From: Acinetobacter sp. YWS30-1
GTDB lineage: Bacteria > Pseudomonadota > Gammaproteobacteria > Pseudomonadales > Moraxellaceae
DNA: 64,000 nt
Assembly (NCBI RefSeq): GCF_033558715.1
Contig: NZ_CP114606.1
Span: 434,001 to 498,000 of the forward strand
Direction of reading: 5' to 3'
Below are positions 60,358 to 64,000 of this stretch, one piece after another. The position numbers and the translations under genes are program-made. How positions within the stretch are numbered: position 1 is the first letter of the stretch; every line of letters begins with the position of its first letter. The notes beneath the pieces are model-generated. The model saw only the letters and a program-made list of their open reading frames with translations, was not told the origin of the DNA and searched no databases.

Positions 60358-61479
60358 ATGATCGTAAATCCAATTCAGCGCCGTCCAACACGTAAAATCC
60401 GTGTCGGTTCTGTCTATGTCGGTGGTGATGCACCGATCACTGTTCAGTCAATGACCAATACTGAAACCTGCGATGTCGCAGCAACTGTTGCACAAATTCA
60501 GCGTTGTGTGGATGCAGGCGCAGACATCATGCGTGTCTCTGTTCCAAGTATGGAAGCAGCGGCCGCATTTGGTGAAATTCGTAAGCAAGTTGACGTACCA
60601 CTGGTCGCAGATATTCACTTCGACTATAAAATTGCGCTGGCTGTTGCTGATCTGGGTGCAGACTGTCTGCGTATTAACCCGGGGAATATCGGCTCAGAAG
60701 CCAAGATTCGTGAAGTAGTGGCAGCGGCACGTCATAACGACATTTCCATGCGTATTGGCGTGAATGCCGGTTCACTGGAAAAAGATATCCAGAAAAAATA
60801 TGGCGAGCCAACAGGTGAAGCATTGCTGGAATCTGCGATGCGTCATATCGACATTCTGGATCGTCTGAATTTCCATGAATTTAAAGTATCGGTCAAGGCA
60901 TCAAACGTGTTTTTGACTATGGATGCTTATCGTCTGCTGTCTAAACAGATTGATAATCCATTGCACTTGGGTGTGACGGAAGCGGGTGTATATCGTACCG
61001 GTTCAGTGAAATCAGCGATTGCTTTAGGTGGTCTGCTGATGGAAGGTATTGGCGATACCATGCGTATTTCTCTGGCAGCTGAGCCTGAAGAAGAAATCAA
61101 GATTGGTTTTGATATCCTGAAATCGCTGGGCCTTCGTTCTAACGGAATTAACTTTATTGCCTGCCCAAGCTGTTCACGTCAGGAATTTAACGTGATTAAA
61201 GTAATGCAGACCCTTGAAGAACGTTTGGAAGATGTCCGTGTTCCGATGGATGTGTCTGTAATTGGCTGTAAAGTGAATGGTCCGGGCGAAGCCAAAGAAG
61301 CCGATATCGGTGTAGTAGGTGCAAGTCCGCGCTCACTGGTGTATCGTAATGGTGAAAAGAGCCATTTAATCGATACCAATCAACTGGTTGATGAAATCGA
61401 ATCAATGGTTCGTCAACGTGTTTCCGAGCTTGAAGAAGCCAAATCAAAAGAAATTATTCGCACAAGTTTTTCTGAGTAG
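60358..61479 (+). CDS. ispG: 4-hydroxy-3-methylbut-2-enyl-diphosphate synthase
   Basis: Reductive step of the MEP isoprenoid pathway converting MEcPP to HMBPP with a [4Fe-4S] cluster. 373 residues with an N-terminal TIM barrel ([26 protein letters not shown]) and cluster cysteines in [10 protein letters not shown] and [16 protein letters not shown]. It sits 23 bases after rodZ and 3 bases before hisS. Confidence 0.97.
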   Translation: MIVNPIQRRPTRKIRVGSVYVGGDAPITVQSMTNTETCDVAATVAQIQRCVDAGADIMRVSVPSMEAAAAFGEIRKQVDVPLVADIHFDYKIALAVADLGADCLRINPGNIGSEAKIREVVAAARHNDISMRIGVNAGSLEKDIQKKYGEPTGEALLESAMRHIDILDRLNFHEFKVSVKASNVFLTMDAYRLLSKQIDNPLHLGVTEAGVYRTGSVKSAIALGGLLMEGIGDTMRISLAAEPEEEIKIGFDILKSLGLRSNGINFIACPSCSRQEFNVIKVMQTLEERLEDVRVPMDVSVIGCKVNGPGEAKEADIGVVGASPRSLVYRNGEKSHLIDTNQLVDEIESMVRQRVSELEEAKSKEIIRTSFSE

Positions 61480-61482
61480 ATC

Positions 61483-62778
61483 ATGAGTTCAATCGTCGCA
61501 ATCAAAGGTTTTAATGACATTCTCCCAACGCAAACCCCAGCTTGGAGACGTCTTGAACAGCATCTGTCAGGTCTGATGGATGCCTATGGCTATCAACAGA
61601 TCCGTTTGCCGATGGTTGAACAGACCAATCTGTTTAAACGTTCAATCGGTGACGCCACAGATATCGTTGAAAAAGAAATGTATACCTTCCTGGACAAAGG
61701 TAATCCGCCTGAATCTTTAACGCTACGTCCTGAAGGAACAGCGGGTTGTGTACGTGCGATGCTGGAACATAACCTGCTTCGTGGTGCGACCCCGAAAGTC
61801 TGGTATATCGGACCGATGTTCCGTTATGAAAAACCGCAAAAAGGCCGTTACCGCCAGTTTCACCAGTTTGGTGTAGAAACCTTTGGTGTGGCAACACCTG
61901 ATCAAGATGCAGAATTGATCCTGATGACAGCACGTCTATGGAAACGTATGGGCGTGGCTGACAAGGTGCAACTCGAACTAAATACTTTGGGCGAGTCTGA
62001 TGAACGTGCGGCGTATCGTGCGGCACTGGTAGAGTTCCTGCAAGCGCATAAAGCGGATCTGGATGAAGATTCTCAGCGCCGTCTGACGACTAATCCACTG
62101 CGTATTTTGGATTCGAAAGATGCCAAAACTCAAAGTATCCTAGAAAATGCGCCAAAACTTCATGACTTTATGGGTGAAGAAACACTGGCACACTTTAACC
62201 AGTTGCAACAGTATTTATCAGATGCCGGTATCAGCTTTGTCATCAATCAAAAACTGGTACGTGGTCTGGACTACTACAACAAAACCGTATTTGAATGGAC
62301 AACGACTCATTTAGGTTCACAAGGTACTGTGTGTGCCGGTGGTCGTTATGATGGCTTGGTCGGTCAATTGAAAGGCAAAGCGGATCAATCTGTGCCTGCA
62401 GTTGGTTTCGCGATGGGGATGGAGCGATTATTGCTTCTGCTGGAACAGGTGGAAGACAATACACCAGTACGTGATTGCGAAGTATTCCTGGTTGCCGATC
62501 CTGCTTCTCAGGGTAAAGCACTGGTATTGGCCGAACAGATTCGTGATCAATTGGAAGCTGCAGGCAGTAATATTCGTCTGAAAGTCGGCTCTCAAGGTTC
62601 AATGAAATCGCAAATGAAAAAAGCCGATCAGGCCGGTGCTTTATATGCAGCCATTATCGGTGAGCGTGAACTTGAAGCACAAAGCTTTACGGTGAAAGAG
62701 CTGGCGACTGCAGAGCAATCTACTGTGCCATTTGCTGACTTTGTCGCATTTTTCAGTACTAAAATTTCTTCAAAATAA
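61483..62778 (+). CDS. hisS: Histidyl-tRNA synthetase
   Basis: Class II aminoacyl-tRNA synthetase of 431 residues. Motif 2 ([21 protein letters not shown]), the His-specific [30 protein letters not shown] and motif 3 ([14 protein letters not shown]) are all visible. Starts 3 bases after ispG; co-transcribed. Confidence 0.98.
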   Translation: MSSIVAIKGFNDILPTQTPAWRRLEQHLSGLMDAYGYQQIRLPMVEQTNLFKRSIGDATDIVEKEMYTFLDKGNPPESLTLRPEGTAGCVRAMLEHNLLRGATPKVWYIGPMFRYEKPQKGRYRQFHQFGVETFGVATPDQDAELILMTARLWKRMGVADKVQLELNTLGESDERAAYRAALVEFLQAHKADLDEDSQRRLTTNPLRILDSKDAKTQSILENAPKLHDFMGEETLAHFNQLQQYLSDAGISFVINQKLVRGLDYYNKTVFEWTTTHLGSQGTVCAGGRYDGLVGQLKGKADQSVPAVGFAMGMERLLLLLEQVEDNTPVRDCEVFLVADPASQGKALVLAEQIRDQLEAAGSNIRLKVGSQGSMKSQMKKADQAGALYAAIIGERELEAQSFTVKELATAEQSTVPFADFVAFFSTKISSK

Positions 62779-62808
62779 TCGATAAAACATTAGGAAAAAG
62801 GTAATCGC

Positions 62809-63507
62809 ATGAGCGCAATGACTGATGATGAACAACTTGAAAGTTTAAAATCCTTCACGAAGAAGTATGGTTCTTCGATCATTATCGGGATTCTGGTTGC
62901 GCTGATTGCCTTTTTCGGATGGGAATATTGGCAGAAGAAAAACCTGGCAGAATCGCAAATGCAGACCGCCAAGGTTCAGCAACTGATGGATGAAGCGCAG
63001 GCCACTGACGGTGATGATTTTGCCAAGCTGTCTGAAACTGCAGACAAGATTGTCAAAGAAGCGCCAGATTCAGCTCAAGCGATTCAAACCCAGTTGGTCA
63101 TGGCGAAACTGGCTTATGACAAGCAGGATTACGCTGCTGCTGAGAAAGCATTACAAAAAGTTGAAAACTCTAAAGTTGATGATAAAGGCCTGGTTCAGGT
63201 CGTTAAATTGCGTCTGGCTTATGCACAATTAGCACAGAAAAAATATGATGCAGCCCTGAAAACTTTGGATGCAGTGACTGAACCTGCATTTAAAGCAACC
63301 GCCGATGAAGCACGTGGCGATATCTATGTTGCCAAAAATGATATTGAAAATGCCAAAAAAGTATATCAAAGTGCATGGGATGCTTTGATTGAACGTAAAG
63401 AAGAACGTCAAATTTTACAAATTAAGCTCGAAAGCGTAGGCGTGTTGGTCGATGACCCGGAAATCGAACGCCCAATTATAGAAACACAAGTGGAAGAAGC
63501 TGAATGA
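62809..63507 (+). CDS. yfgM: YfgM-like tetratricopeptide membrane protein
   Basis: Inner-membrane-anchored periplasmic protein of 232 residues linked to SecYEG/PpiD in E. coli. One transmembrane segment (about 24-42, IIIGILVALIAFFGWEYW) is followed by Gln/Ala/Lys-rich tetratricopeptide repeats (AKLAYDKQDYAAAEKALQKVE, LRLAYAQLAQKKYDAALKTLD). Directly between hisS and bamB, the conserved position. Confidence 0.92.
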   Translation: MSAMTDDEQLESLKSFTKKYGSSIIIGILVALIAFFGWEYWQKKNLAESQMQTAKVQQLMDEAQATDGDDFAKLSETADKIVKEAPDSAQAIQTQLVMAKLAYDKQDYAAAEKALQKVENSKVDDKGLVQVVKLRLAYAQLAQKKYDAALKTLDAVTEPAFKATADEARGDIYVAKNDIENAKKVYQSAWDALIERKEERQILQIKLESVGVLVDDPEIERPIIETQVEEAE

Positions 63508-64000
63508 ACAGAACATATAAAATCACCTGTGCTTTAACTGTTTTAACTCTTGCACTCGCTGGCTGTGCGGGTAAGACCAATAAAGTACCAGAAGTAAAAC
63601 CGAATCCACTTCCAAAAATCAGTCAGACTAAAACACTTGTTCCTGTATTTTCGACCAGTGTTTCTTCAACAGAGAAGGCTGATCCGCTACGTTTACGTCT
63701 GGATGCGGATAACGGAGTCGTATTTGCGATCGACCCTAAGGGTGAAGTCACTGCTTTTAGTGGCAAGCAGCGCCTGTGGCAGAAAAAAGTCAGCAAAGAT
63801 ACTTTAAGCTCTGGCGTTGAAGCCGCTGATGGGATCGTGGTGGTTGGCAGTAACAAAGGCCAATTGATTGCACTGGATCAGCAGACTGGCGAACAACGCT
63901 GGACTGCACAATTGACTGGTGCCATCTTGGCGCCTTCACTGATTCATGCAGGTCGCGTAATTACTGTTACCAATGACGGTACTGTATATGCCCACGAAGT
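63504..64000 (+). CDS. bamB: BamB, outer membrane assembly lipoprotein (partial)
   Basis: Beta-propeller lipoprotein of the BAM complex, cut at the window edge. ATG 63504 overlaps the yfgM stop (ATGA). The visible 165 residues show signal peptide and lipobox LALAGC, then pyrrolo-quinoline-type propeller blades (GVVFAIDPKGEVTAFSGK, GQLIALDQQTGEQRW). der is expected next. Confidence 0.93.
   Translation, partial: MNRTYKITCALTVLTLALAGCAGKTNKVPEVKPNPLPKISQTKTLVPVFSTSVSSTEKADPLRLRLDADNGVVFAIDPKGEVTAFSGKQRLWQKKVSKDTLSSGVEAADGIVVVGSNKGQLIALDQQTGEQRWTAQLTGAILAPSLIHAGRVITVTNDGTVYAHE

Overview
The window is chromosomal DNA from a gammaproteobacterium, almost certainly an Acinetobacter species. The evidence is the moderately AT-rich composition, the A/T-ending codons, and gene blocks such as tig-clpP-clpX, ackA-pta, a ClpX-side lipoprotein, macAB with an outer membrane factor, and ndk-rlmN-pilF-rodZ-ispG-hisS-yfgM-bamB. 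Almost everything reads as core genome. I see no prophage, plasmid genes, CRISPR array, tRNA or rRNA. The only intact mobile element is one IS4-family insertion sequence.

Layout. 0-5 kb: two separately transcribed TonB-dependent siderophore receptors, each behind a Fur-box-like site. 5.3-9.8 kb: trigger factor, ClpP, ClpX and a DUF2846 lipoprotein. 9.8-11.1 kb: the IS, inserted exactly into the bidirectional terminator hairpin shared by the lipoprotein gene and class I fumarase. 11.1-14 kb: fumarase, then a short accessory-looking stretch with a Pho-box-like promoter driving a 29-residue membrane peptide with its own terminator, a 20-copy perfect octamer array, and a DUF2171 protein. 14-19 kb: Pta, AckA and ProA. 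19.4-25.2 kb: an alpha/beta hydrolase with a PilZ-like tail, an LCM-type methyltransferase, NagZ and the tail-specific protease. 25.6-32.3 kb: an MHYT-GGDEF-EAL protein, RF3, a pair of related lipoproteins and a TatD hydrolase.

32.4-40 kb: FabI, a cytochrome b562-like protein, the rhodanese-GrxC-SecB operon, RsgA, Orn, a small membrane protein, TcdA and a Sel1-repeat protein. 40-45 kb: a MacA-MacB-outer-membrane-factor efflux operon. 45.5-51 kb: bacteriohemerythrin, HolA, LptE, a REP-like repeat cluster, LeuS and a DUF4124 protein. 51.5-54.9 kb: ilvIH and ilvC. 54.9-56 kb: a gene-poor stretch with decayed reading frames. 56-64 kb: PAP2 phosphatase, IscX, Ndk and the rlmN-to-bamB cluster, cut by the window edge inside bamB.

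Functional themes are iron uptake (two receptors without local siderophore synthesis genes), protein quality control (trigger factor, ClpXP, SecB, tail-specific protease), acetate and TCA metabolism (AckA-Pta, fumarase), branched-chain amino acid synthesis, cell envelope maintenance (NagZ, LptE, BamB, RodZ, PilF) and tripartite efflux. The least explained part is the Pho-box/small-membrane-peptide/octamer-array stretch at 12.8-13.3 kb. All assignments come from reading motifs and context; no database search was run.
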